Below the pieces are notes generated by a model. The model was not told where the DNA came from, did not search any database, and saw only the letters and a list, made by a program, of their open reading frames with translations. The position numbers and the translations under genes are program-made. A stretch of 64,000 nt of DNA from HK1 sp965220535 (GTDB lineage Bacteria; Pseudomonadota; Gammaproteobacteria; HK1). Of this stretch, positions 1 through 8,046 are shown in pieces (positions within the stretch are counted from its first letter, which is position 1; each line of letters opens with the position of its first letter). The stretch covers positions 4,044,079-4,108,078 of the forward strand of contig OZ244833.1 in assembly GCA_965220535.1 (NCBI GenBank). Reading direction: 5' to 3'.

Positions 1-189
1 GAATGGGCGGATTATCTGTTCATGCGCACCAACCCCAAGGGGGCGCATCGCGAACGCTGGTATCACGAGGCCGGTTGCCGGCGCTGGTTCAATATCGAGC
101 GCGATACCCTCACGCATGAGATCCTGCGGATCTATCGCATCGGCGAAGATCCCGAGGGCAAAAAAGGCGGCAAGGGGAAAGGCGCATGA
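1..189 (+). CDS. soxD: Sarcosine oxidase delta subunit, 3' end (partial)
   Basis: This is the C-terminal 62 codons of the small zinc-binding subunit of heterotetrameric sarcosine oxidase; the start lies left of the window. The visible sequence has the family features: a Tyr-Leu-Phe-x-Arg-x-Asn-Pro-x-Gly stretch, then a conserved Gly-Cys-x-x-Trp region and the Arg-Asp-Thr block. The stop codon overlaps the soxA start (ATGA), so the two are translationally coupled. By family knowledge the enzyme oxidatively demethylates sarcosine to glycine with the methyl group passing to tetrahydrofolate. soxB is presumably upstream. Confidence 0.93.
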   Translation, partial: EWADYLFMRTNPKGAHRERWYHEAGCRRWFNIERDTLTHEILRIYRIGEDPEGKKGGKGKGA

Positions 190-3100
190 GCGCACAGAAA
201 TTCCGGCTCCCGGAAGGCGGTCGTATCGATCGTGAACGCCCCTTGCGCTTTGCCTTCGACGGCGCGGCGCTGACCGGCTACGCCGGGGATACCCTGGCCT
301 CGGCGCTGCTCGCCAACGGGGTGCGGCTGGTCGGCCGGAGCTTCAAATACCACCGGCCGCGCGGGGTGTTCGCAGAAGGCGCCGAGGAACCCAACGCTTT
401 GCTCCAACTCGGCGAAGGGGTATCGGGAGAGCCGAACGCTCGCGCCACGCAGGTCGAACTGCGCGAGGGGTTGATCGCCGCCAGCCAGAACTGCTGGCCG
501 AATGTCGGCTTCGATGTCGGCGCGATCAACAGTTATCTCTCGCCTTTGCTGCCCGCCGGTTTTTATTACAAGACCTTCATGTGGCCCGGCAAATGGTGGA
601 TGAAATACGAGCGTTTCATCCGCCGTGCCGCCGGGCTCGGTCGCGCCCCGACCGGCCCTGATCCCGATATCTACGACAAGCGCTTCGCGCATTGCGATGT
701 GCTCGTGATCGGAAGCGGAGCCGGCGGGTTGGCGGCGGCGGAAACGGCGGCCAAGGCCGGGGCGCGGGTGATCCTCGCCGACGACCGCCCCGAACCCGGT
801 GGCCGACTGACCGCCACCCGCACGATCATCGACGACGCCCCGGCCGTCGAGTGGGTCGATCGGATCGTCTCCGAGATCGAAAGCGCACCCGATGCCCGGC
901 ACTTGCAACGAACGACCGCGCTCGGCTATTACGACCACAACTACCTGACCTTGGTTGAGCGCTGCAGCGATCACTTGTCTCCCCCGAGGCGCGGCGATCG
1001 GGTTCGTCAGCGTTTGTGGAAGGTCAGAGCGAAGCAGGTGGTGTTGGCGACCGGAGCGCACGAGCGACCCTTGGTGTTTCGCAACAACGACAAGCCGGGG
1101 GTGATGCTTGCGAGCGCGGCCCAAACTTACGCGAATCGCTACGCCGTGCGTCCGGGCAAGGCCGCGGCGGTGGTCTTCACCAACAACGACAGCGGCTGGG
1201 AAAGCGCCATCGACCTTGCCGATGTCGCCAAGATGCGGGTGACCTTGGTCGATGCGCGCTCCGATCCCTCGAATCCCCGGCGCACCTCGCTAAGGCACCA
1301 CGGCATCGAGCTTTTGGCCGGGCATGCGATCACCGATGTCCATGGCCGCAAGGGGGTGAGCGGGGTTTCGGTGGCGGCCTTGGACGAGCGCGCCGAGGGC
1401 TACTCCGGTCGCCATCGCAAGATCAAATGCGATCTCGTTTGCTCCTCGGGCGGGTGGAATCCCGCGGTCCATCTTTTTTCCCAGTCGGGCGGAAGGCTCG
1501 CCTTCGACGATCAGCGGGGGATTTTCCTACCCTCCGAATCGCGCCAACCGCAGTTTTGCGTCGGCGCCTGCAAGGGCACGCAGGAATTGGGAGAGACGAT
1601 CTCCGAGGGTCGCGAAGCGGGCAAGGCCGCCGCTGCCGCCTGCGGTTTTCGCAAGCGGGGCAGCGCCAAGGCCTTGCCCAAGATCGAGGAAAGCGAGCAA
1701 GCCCCGATCCGGCTGTTATGGGCAACGCCGACGGGCTCCGGGCGTGGCACCCGCGCCAAGCATTTCGTCGATCTGCAAAACGACGTCACCGTGGCCGATG
1801 TGGAACTCGCCGCTCGCGAGGGCTATCGCTCGGTGGAGCATCTCAAGCGCTATACGACCACCGGCATGGGCACCGACCAAGGCAAGACCTCCAACGTCAA
1901 CGCCTTGGCCCTTCTGTCGCAGTCGCTCGGCAGCGATATTGCCTCGACCGGCACCACCACCTTCCGCCCGCCCTTCGTTCCCGCGACCTTCGGCGCTCTG
2001 GCGGGGCGCGAGGTCGGCACCCTTTCCGATCCGATCCGAACCACCCCGATGCACGAGTGGCATATCGAGAAGGGGGCGGTCTTCGAGGATGTCGGGCAAT
2101 GGAAGCGGCCGCGCTACTACCCGAACGCCGGGGAGTCGATGCGCGAGGCGGTGGATCGGGAATGTCTTGCGGTGCGCAACGGAGTCGGGATCTTGGATGC
2201 CACCACCTTGGGGAAGATCGATATCCAAGGGCGCGACGCCGCCGAATTCTTGGAGCGGATCTACACCAACAATTGGAAAAAACTCGCGATCGGGCGTGGC
2301 CGCTACGGCTTGATGTGCACCGAAGACGGCATGGTCTTCGACGACGGCGTCACCTTGCGCTTGGGCGAGCGGCGCTATCTGATGCATACCACGACCTCCA
2401 ACGCCGCCCGCGTTCTCGCTTGGCTCGAGGAATGGCGGCAAACGGAGTGGCCGGAACTCGAGGTCTTTTTCACTTCGCTGACCGAGCAACTCGCCACCGC
2501 CTCGATATCGGGTCCGCTCGCCCGAGCCCTGCTGGCGGAACTCTCCCCCGATCTCGACCTCGATCCGGAAGCCTTTCCCTTCATGCACTGGCGCGAGGCG
2601 CAGGTGGCCGGGATCCCCGCCCGCATCGCGCGGGTATCGTTCACCGGCGAATCCTCCTTCGAGATCTCCTGCCCCGCGGGATTCGGTCTTGCCTTGTGGA
2701 CGGCGCTGATGCAAAGCGGTCGGGAATACGGGCTCACCCCTTACGGGACGGAAGCGATGCACGTCCTGCGGGCGGAGAAGGGCTTCATCATCGTCGGTCA
2801 GGAGACGGACGGGACGGTGACCCCCATCGATATCGGCATGGAGGGGATGGTCAGCAAGTCGAAGGATTTCATCGGCAAACGCTCCTTGTCTCGTTCGGAT
2901 ACCGAGCGCGACGATCGCAAGCAACTGGTGGGATTGCTGACCGACGATCCGGCCGAAGTCCTTCCCGAGGGAGCGCAGATCGTCGATGCCGAGGGCCCGC
3001 TGCCGATGGCGATGACCGGCCATGTCAGCTCTTCCTATCACAGCGCGAATATCGGGCGTTCGATTGCCTTGGCGTTGGTGCGCGCCGGGCGAAGTCGTCA

Positions 3101-3200
3101 CGGGGAGTCCGTGGTCGTGCCCTTGGCCCGGCGCAGCGTTTCCGCGCGCATCACCGCTCCCGAATTTCTCGATCCGGAGGGAAGCCGTGCCCGCAGCTGA
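186..3200 (+). CDS. soxA: Sarcosine oxidase alpha subunit
   Basis: A 1004-residue protein, the usual length for SoxA. The N-terminus (about residues 20-110) is the ferredoxin-like domain with the conserved GRSFKYHRPRG motif. A dinucleotide-binding segment with VIGSGAGGLAA lies near residue 174 and a second, ATGAHERPLVF, near residue 290. From about residue 620 the protein is a glycine-cleavage T-protein/aminomethyltransferase-like domain, beginning MHEWHIEKGAVFEDVGQW, which binds THF. It catalyses sarcosine demethylation together with SoxB, SoxD and SoxG in the cytoplasm. The ATG at 186 overlaps the soxD stop and the 3' end overlaps the soxG start, so the order is soxD-soxA-soxG. Nothing suggests damage. 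Confidence 0.97.
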   Translation: MSAQKFRLPEGGRIDRERPLRFAFDGAALTGYAGDTLASALLANGVRLVGRSFKYHRPRGVFAEGAEEPNALLQLGEGVSGEPNARATQVELREGLIAASQNCWPNVGFDVGAINSYLSPLLPAGFYYKTFMWPGKWWMKYERFIRRAAGLGRAPTGPDPDIYDKRFAHCDVLVIGSGAGGLAAAETAAKAGARVILADDRPEPGGRLTATRTIIDDAPAVEWVDRIVSEIESAPDARHLQRTTALGYYDHNYLTLVERCSDHLSPPRRGDRVRQRLWKVRAKQVVLATGAHERPLVFRNNDKPGVMLASAAQTYANRYAVRPGKAAAVVFTNNDSGWESAIDLADVAKMRVTLVDARSDPSNPRRTSLRHHGIELLAGHAITDVHGRKGVSGVSVAALDERAEGYSGRHRKIKCDLVCSSGGWNPAVHLFSQSGGRLAFDDQRGIFLPSESRQPQFCVGACKGTQELGETISEGREAGKAAAAACGFRKRGSAKALPKIEESEQAPIRLLWATPTGSGRGTRAKHFVDLQNDVTVADVELAAREGYRSVEHLKRYTTTGMGTDQGKTSNVNALALLSQSLGSDIASTGTTTFRPPFVPATFGALAGREVGTLSDPIRTTPMHEWHIEKGAVFEDVGQWKRPRYYPNAGESMREAVDRECLAVRNGVGILDATTLGKIDIQGRDAAEFLERIYTNNWKKLAIGRGRYGLMCTEDGMVFDDGVTLRLGERRYLMHTTTSNAARVLAWLEEWRQTEWPELEVFFTSLTEQLATASISGPLARALLAELSPDLDLDPEAFPFMHWREAQVAGIPARIARVSFTGESSFEISCPAGFGLALWTALMQSGREYGLTPYGTEAMHVLRAEKGFIIVGQETDGTVTPIDIGMEGMVSKSKDFIGKRSLSRSDTERDDRKQLVGLLTDDPAEVLPEGAQIVDAEGPLPMAMTGHVSSSYHSANIGRSIALALVRAGRSRHGESVVVPLARRSVSARITAPEFLDPEGSRARS

Positions 3201-3825
3201 CAATGTCCGCTACCAAAGCGCTTTGGCCGCGTTGGAACTTGCAAAGCGGGCGCAAGATCGAGCCGAGCGAGCCGACGAGGCGAAGGGCGATGCGAAGCCC
3301 CGGGTCATCCTCGACGAGCGCTCCCCGCGCGGCCTTTTGACCTTGCGCGGCGATGCCGCCGACGCGAAGTTCAAAAAAGCGGTGCACGCCGTGTTGAAGA
3401 TCGAGCCCATCGCCGAGCCCCTGACATCGCAAAAACAAGGCGATGTAAATCTGCTATGGCTAGGCCCCGATGAATGGCTGATCACCGCCCCGGAGCCGGC
3501 GATCGAGGAGATCGAAGAGGCCTTGCGCGCCAAACTCGAGGATTTGCCGGCGGCTCTTTGCGATATTTCCCATTCCCGCACGATCATCGGCGTTTCCGGC
3601 CCCGCCGCCTACGATGTGATCGCCAAAGGCTGCCCGCTCGATCTGCATCCCCGCGAATTCCCCACCGGCAACTGCGCCCAATCCCGTTTGGCTCGCTGCA
3701 ATATCCTGATCCACCGCATCGACGACGAGCCGACCTTCGAGATCCATGTCGCCCGCAGCTTCGCTCGCTACGCTTGGGAATGGCTCGAAGACGGCACCCG
3801 GGAATTCGAGGTACCGGCGGATTGA
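3187..3825 (+). CDS. soxG: Sarcosine oxidase gamma subunit
   Basis: A 212-residue SoxG-type protein. The GTG at 3187 is chosen because a perfect GGAGG lies at 3176-3180, six bases upstream; the frame is open further upstream only because it runs inside soxA. Family features are LLWLGPDEWLI near the middle, DISHSRTIIGVSGP, and the C-terminal FEIHVARSFARYAWEWL. It overlaps soxA by 14 bases and is the last gene of the operon. A decayed copy of its 3' 170-200 bp recurs at about 5071-5270, evidence of an old partial duplication. Confidence 0.95.
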   Translation: MPAADNVRYQSALAALELAKRAQDRAERADEAKGDAKPRVILDERSPRGLLTLRGDAADAKFKKAVHAVLKIEPIAEPLTSQKQGDVNLLWLGPDEWLITAPEPAIEEIEEALRAKLEDLPAALCDISHSRTIIGVSGPAAYDVIAKGCPLDLHPREFPTGNCAQSRLARCNILIHRIDDEPTFEIHVARSFARYAWEWLEDGTREFEVPAD

Positions 3826-3875
3826 GTCCGCAAGATTTTCGCGGGACAAGTCGGTAGGGCATTCATTTTTCGAGC

Positions 3876-4019
3876 ATGCCTGATCCCGGCACCATCGTGG
3901 CCGAAACGGCGCGGACGATAGTGACCGTCGAAGACGCTCTCGCCCATGCATCCGAGTACATCGACGAACGGATAAACGAATACACATCGGAACCCCGGCG
4001 GGCAAGGACTCGACGATGA
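3876..4019 (+). CDS. Small hypothetical protein (47 aa)
   Basis: I do not recognise this small frame. It starts at ATG 3876, encodes a mostly helical, charged peptide (E-D-A-L-A-H-A-S-E-Y-I-D-E-R pattern), and its stop overlaps the start of the next small frame in an ATGA. The overlap is the only argument that it is translated. It sits in a run of decayed sequence after soxG, so it may be a remnant. Confidence 0.25.
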   Translation: MPDPGTIVAETARTIVTVEDALAHASEYIDERINEYTSEPRRARTRR

Positions 4020-4183
4020 CCGATCTCGTTTATAGAGAACAAGGCAAGACGGATTGGACGGTCCAGCACCACGGCACCGTCCGCGAGCGCATCGAAGCCC
4101 GCTTGCAAGTCGGATTCGTCATCGACGAAGACGCGTCGATCGTCCACATCCACCCCGAAGAGAGACGGCTCCGCGCAAGGTGA
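4016..4183 (+). CDS. Small hypothetical protein (55 aa)
   Basis: Starts in the ATGA overlap with the preceding 47-residue frame. The 55-residue product is rich in charged and aromatic residues (TDLVYREQGKTDWTVQHHG near the start) with no domain I can name. Together the two frames could be a mini-operon or the debris of a single gene. No good ribosome binding site is visible. Confidence 0.25.
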   Translation: MTDLVYREQGKTDWTVQHHGTVRERIEARLQVGFVIDEDASIVHIHPEERRLRAR

Positions 4184-4521
4184 TCTTGGCTCGGTCGTTG
4201 TCCGAAGCCCTGACCGCTTAGCGCGAAAAGCAGGTGTGAATGGAGATCCTGACCGCGGCCGAGCGCGATCGCCGCGCCAAGTTCGAAGGGGCCGAGTTGG
4301 TTTCGTCGGCAAAGAATTCGATAAGACGGCAAGGGAACGATGATGATTCTTTGCAAGGGGGTCTTATTCAGATTCAGGTCTGTTCCGTTCATCGGGCCGA
4401 TCGATTCCGAGGTTCAAGTTAAGGTCAAATACGGAAACATGCGGCCAGAACCCGGCGGGGTGGGTTTCGATGCGATCGATAACAGGGTGCACGGTTCATC
4501 TACATCTTTATCGGTGTGCGC

Positions 4522-4701
4522 ATGTCCGTCGGACTGTTCTTTTCGGTTACTGATACGGTGGCCCAACATGATTCGTTCGCCGTCCGAGCGTTCGGTGATG
4601 GATACCGACATCACACGCTCGAGTTCGATACCCGCCGGCTGTACGACGGGCTGACCGATCTCTATGACCGGTGCGGATTGACCGTCAAGACCGTCAAATG
4701 A
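4522..4701 (+). pseudogene. Truncated copy of the neighbouring small cysteine-protein gene
   Basis: The frame encodes 59 residues ending LYDGLTDLYDRCGL plus a short tail. That end matches, at DNA and protein level, the central LYTDLYRQCERL region of the 90-residue protein that starts at 4698. It therefore looks like a tandem duplicate lacking the second half of the domain. Its stop overlaps the next ATG (ATGA at 4698). It may still be translated; calling it a pseudogene is inference from the missing half. Confidence 0.4.
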
Positions 4702-4970
4702 AAACTTGGATCGCCGGCATCGGGGGCATCGCTATCGGGGCCGCGCGCGTCGCTTGGACGGACGGGCGCCGGTCGTGCTTCGATCTCTATACCGATCTTT
4801 ATCGACAGTGCGAGCGTCTGGTCGGTGAAGGTCCGCAGAATCGGTGCTACGAAACGGCCAAGGAAGCCGGGGTCGCAAACGAGTGCGATGCGCACTATCC
4901 CGAATGGCGAATAAAAGAAGGGCGCTTTTATTCGGAATCGGATTTGGAAGAAATGCGGAAGGGTCGATGA
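4698..4970 (+). CDS. Small cysteine-containing secreted-type protein (90 aa)
   Basis: Starts at ATG 4698, coupled to the upstream frame. A short Gly/Ala/Ile-rich hydrophobic N-terminus (MKTWIAGIGGIAIGAA) could be a weak export signal. The body has spaced cysteines and a pattern C-x3-Y-x2-L-Y-x2-C-E-x-L, then R-C-Y-E, then W-x-I-K-E-G-R-F-Y-S. The same pattern recurs in a frameshifted copy at 55299-55581 and, truncated, at 4522-4701, so this is the only intact member of a small family in the window. No known family is recognised. Function unknown; the even spacing of cysteines suggests disulfides. Confidence 0.5.
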   Translation: MKTWIAGIGGIAIGAARVAWTDGRRSCFDLYTDLYRQCERLVGEGPQNRCYETAKEAGVANECDAHYPEWRIKEGRFYSESDLEEMRKGR

Positions 4971-5070
4971 GACCGAAAAACACTAAGAGCGCACAAGCGC
5001 GAGGATTTGCCGAGGCTTCCTTCCGATGGACCCTTCGAAGTTGTCGGGTGCCCGCTCGATCGATAGTTCC

Positions 5071-5270
5071 GCGTTCGCCACCGGTCGTTTGCGCCCGATC
5101 CCGCTTGCGCTCGCTGCAATATTTTTGCCCGATGCATCGGCGATCATCGAAGCCATCGAAAGATAAGTCGCGCGCGGTTTCGCTCGCCATGTTCGGGCAG
5201 CTTCGAAGATAGCGCCCGGGAGTTCGAAAAGCAGCTGGATCGAGCCTGAACGACTTTCGCGGAACAGAAA
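5071..5270 (+). pseudogene. Decayed remnant of a second soxG 3' end
   Basis: From about 5071 the DNA follows the end of soxG (about 3657-3850): the blocks for the ttcgccaccgg start, the gctcgctgcaatat stretch, the ttcgctcgc stretch and the cccgggagttcga stretch occur in the same order with indels and stops. The match continues past the stop into the tttcgcgg trailer. The reading frame is destroyed. It indicates a past tandem duplication of the soxG region, with about 1.2 kb of unrelated sequence now between the intact gene and the remnant. Confidence 0.75.
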
Positions 5271-5382
5271 AACATTAGAGAAGGTGCTTGCGAGAATTCA
5301 CCGACAATTCATTCGGATGGATGCCAAGCACGAAAACCACCAGACCCGCAAAAACCCCGAATCACGGAGGCCAAGGAATCGC

Positions 5383-6903
5383 ATGAAAATCAAGATCGGA
5401 TTCATCGCTTGCATTGCCGCTTTGGTTTTGCATACACCCTTGATCCAGGCGAAAGAAGTCGATATCACCTTGTTGCTGGTTTCGGATATCTATCGCATGA
5501 AGAGCGAGAACGATCGCGGCGGTTTTGCCAAAGCCGCTGCCGTCGTGCGCCAAGAGCGCGCTCGCAACGATCGGATGCTTTATATCCACGCCGGCGACAC
5601 ACTCTCTCCTTCGGTGATGAGCGGTATCGACGAAGGAGCGCATGTCATCGAGTTGCTCAATCTCGCACCCCCCGATATTTTCGTCCCCGGCAATCATGAA
5701 TTCGATTTCGGCCCCGAACGCTTCGAAGAACTCGTCCTCGAAAGGCTCGACAGCGAAATCATCGGCGCCAATATTCGCGACGGGCAAGGTCGGCGTCGTT
5801 CGGGGATCGACGATTATCGAATCCATGAATTCGACGGCCTCAAGATCGGGGTCTACGGTCTGATATCACCCGACGCCCGCATTTTCTCCTCCCCCGGCCC
5901 CGACTATTCGTTTTTGCCGATGGTGCCCGCCGCCCTCGAGACCGCCGAGAAGTTGAGGGCGCAAGGCGCCGATATCATCGTCGCCGTCGCTCATGCATCC
6001 TTCGCCGAAGACGATCGACTCATGGCCGAGGCCAACGGGGCCATGGATATTCTGCTCAGCGGAGACGATCACGATCTCAGGCTCGAATTCGACGGCGAAA
6101 CGGTCTTTGCCGAGACCCGATCCGATGCCGAATATATGGTCGCGATCGACCTAGCGATCGATATCGAAGAAAAGGATGGCGAGCGAAGAGTGCGCTGGTG
6201 GCCGAATTTCCGCATCGTCGATACCGCCGACTATCCCGCCGATCCTGAAACCGAGGCTTTGTCGCAAACCTATCTTGCCCGGATAGAGACCGAAATGAAC
6301 AAGGTCATCGGCAGCACCGCCGTGGCGATGGACACTCGTCGCGTCACGATAAGAAGGCGGGAAGCCACCTTCGGCAATCTGCTGACCGACGCCATGCGCG
6401 CTTTTTTCGAGACCGATGTCGCCATCGCCAACGGCGGGGGGATCCGCGCCGGTAGGGAGTATCCCGCCGGGGCCGATCTGACCCGGCGCGATATCTTCGA
6501 GGAATTGCCCTTCGGCAATTATCTGGTCGGGGTGCGATTGTCGGGGGCGGATCTGCTGGCGGCTCTCGAAAACGGCGTTTCGCGGGTCGAGGACGGCGCC
6601 GGTCGCTTCCCTCATGTATCGGGACTCGTGATGGATGTCGACTCTTCCAAGCCCGCCGGGGAACGCGTGTCGAACGTCAAGGTCGGCGGTAGGCTTCTTG
6701 ATAAAAACGCTTTTTACAGCGTGGCGACGAACGACTTCATGTTGCGCGGAGGCGATGGCTACAAACCCTTGTCCGCCGGCGAAACGATCTTCGACGCCGA
6801 CGACAGCGATCTGATCACCTCGATCTTGATCGAATTCATCCGCGCCAACAGCCCCGTGGCCCCGAAGATAGAAGGGCGGATCAACCTGATCCAAGCCAAA
6901 TAG
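5383..6903 (+). CDS. Secreted 5'-nucleotidase / UshA-family metallophosphoesterase
   Basis: A 506-residue protein starting at ATG 5383, preceded by AAGGAA at 5373-5378 and GGAGG at 5366-5370. The first about 24 residues are a classic signal peptide ending in an Ala-Lys region (ALVLHTPLIQA), so it is exported to the periplasm. The N-terminal metallophosphoesterase domain shows the metal motifs AGDTLSPS, PGNHEFDFG (near residue 104), VAHAS and GDDHDLR; the last replaces the common G-H-x-H form. The C-terminal 5'-nucleotidase domain has TFGNLLTDAMR, ANGGGIRAG and FMLRGGDGY. It would hydrolyse extracellular nucleotides or related phosphoesters for phosphate or nucleoside scavenging; exact substrate unknown. 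It stands alone between decayed regions. Confidence 0.93.
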   Translation: MKIKIGFIACIAALVLHTPLIQAKEVDITLLLVSDIYRMKSENDRGGFAKAAAVVRQERARNDRMLYIHAGDTLSPSVMSGIDEGAHVIELLNLAPPDIFVPGNHEFDFGPERFEELVLERLDSEIIGANIRDGQGRRRSGIDDYRIHEFDGLKIGVYGLISPDARIFSSPGPDYSFLPMVPAALETAEKLRAQGADIIVAVAHASFAEDDRLMAEANGAMDILLSGDDHDLRLEFDGETVFAETRSDAEYMVAIDLAIDIEEKDGERRVRWWPNFRIVDTADYPADPETEALSQTYLARIETEMNKVIGSTAVAMDTRRVTIRRREATFGNLLTDAMRAFFETDVAIANGGGIRAGREYPAGADLTRRDIFEELPFGNYLVGVRLSGADLLAALENGVSRVEDGAGRFPHVSGLVMDVDSSKPAGERVSNVKVGGRLLDKNAFYSVATNDFMLRGGDGYKPLSAGETIFDADDSDLITSILIEFIRANSPVAPKIEGRINLIQAK

Positions 6904-7012
6904 TCGACAAATAACAGGTTTTTTGCTCTCGTTATCGCTTCGGGGCAAAGCGAAAGCGGCGAAAGCGGTATCGGTCCGCGCACTGTCGGCGAGGGGATGA
7001 AAGAGACATACG

Positions 7013-7330
7013 ATGAGCGACCTGACCCCCGAAGTACAGGCACGGGTGCGATGGTTGCGCCTGCGCGATGCCCTCGCAGACGATGCAAGGGGGCAGATGG
7101 TAGAGGTGCGCCGGGCGAGCGATGAGCTGCTGGAAATCGTCAGCGAGGGTGCACGCCTAGGGTGCGATGTCGATACCCTCGCCCAAGTGCAGTCCACCCT
7201 TGCCCTGTGCGTCGATGCGATGCAGCGTGCAAGCGATGGCATTGCGTCCACCCCGAAGGAGGATACCGATATTACCCACATCATGGCTGCCTACGATGCG
7301 CACGCGCAGGAGATGGACGATGATAAATAG
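7013..7330 (+). CDS. Conserved-in-window small helical protein (105 aa)
   Basis: A 105-residue, almost entirely helical, acidic protein starting at ATG 7013 after a GAAAGAGAC stretch. A paralogue lies at 43382-43741 on the minus strand with the same core: G-x-x-V-E...I-V-x-x-G-A-R-L-G-x-D-x-x-T-L, then T-L-A-L, then M-x-A-Y and a final acidic D-D. In both places the gene overlaps the start of a hydrophobic-leader ankyrin gene, so the two form a repeated pair. This copy is intact. No database family is recognised; a role as partner of the ankyrin protein is inference. Confidence 0.6.
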   Translation: MSDLTPEVQARVRWLRLRDALADDARGQMVEVRRASDELLEIVSEGARLGCDVDTLAQVQSTLALCVDAMQRASDGIASTPKEDTDITHIMAAYDAHAQEMDDDK

Positions 7331-7587
7331 CAACCTGCCAGGGCGAGGGCTCGCCGGCGTATTCCTCGCGATGGTCGCTATCGGGGGTGCAAGCCTTCGA
7401 TTTGCTAAATGATGCTGCTGCGTAAAGTGATATTGATGAGTTCGTGAAGTTGGTGGCAGTCGGGGCTGATGTCGATGCGAAGGATAAGGATGGCCATACG
7501 CTCTTGCTCTTGGCAAGCACGCGAGGGGCGAGTGAAGGCAATATCAAGGCTTTGGTCGATACCGGGGCTAAGGAGGGCAAGCCATGA
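7320..7587 (+). pseudogene. Hydrophobic-leader ankyrin gene, frameshifted and with an in-frame stop
   Basis: ATG 7320 overlaps the end of the 105-residue gene. The first 30 codons give a hydrophobic leader (LAGVFLAMVAIGGA), then the frame closes. One frame over, the sequence continues GVQAFDLLNDAAA, a stop (TAA), then DIDEFVKLVAVGADVDAKDKDGHTLL, a recognisable ankyrin repeat, up to the stop at 7585-7587. The junction carries five G where four would join the frames. The same joint is broken in the paralogues at 43169-43385 and 47597-48237. Probably non-functional. Confidence 0.7.
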
Positions 7588-7706
7588 CTGATATCTGCGC
7601 GTTATGCGGGGCAGAATATGACCCCGAAGGGGATGTGCCAGACGACGAAGAACGACTCGAAAAAAGCCGATCCCGGGATGAAAAGGGCAGGCGGAAGGGT
7701 CATTGA
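7584..7706 (+). CDS. Small Cys-x-x-Cys protein (40 aa)
   Basis: ATG 7584 overlaps the stop of the ankyrin pseudogene and has a strong GGAGGG at 7572-7577. The 40-residue product begins MTDICALCGAEYDPEGD: a C-x2-C knuckle followed by an acidic then basic tail. It resembles half of a zinc ribbon, but only one cysteine pair is present. The good ribosome binding site argues for translation. Function unknown. Confidence 0.4.
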   Translation: MTDICALCGAEYDPEGDVPDDEERLEKSRSRDEKGRRKGH

Positions 7707-8046
7707 AATTACCATCGATTCGTGGTATTGGTAACCCTTGATCGGTAGCGGAAAACCTCTTCGAGGGGAATCGCTGCAACCTCATACTGACTGCTCGAAT
7801 GCCCCCGATACCGTTCGCCGAGCCCGTTGGAGACGAGGGCCGATGGATGATCTCGAAAGGCCGGCCGAAAAGGCTATCGAGATTGCCTCTGATTGGCACG
7901 AGGAAGGTTGAAAAGTCGAAGAGAAAATTCAAAGATGCGGGGGAATAAACGGCTCTTCCGAGTATGAAAATTCGCTCTTTCCTTCGGTGTTCTGCAAACG
8001 ATTGGCAATCATGATCATTACATCCCGGAAAATCAGGAGCCGAAAG
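7707..8046 (+). other. Gene-poor gap before the giant gene
   Basis: I see no supported gene, RNA or repeat here. It must contain the promoter of the giant gene at 8047, but I cannot point to convincing -35/-10 boxes. The AGGAG at 8035-8039 is the ribosome binding site. Confidence 0.4.

Noticed and set aside
1016..3340. Long plus-strand frame overlapping soxA
   Set aside because: Arg-rich translation in a shifted frame of soxA with no domain content.
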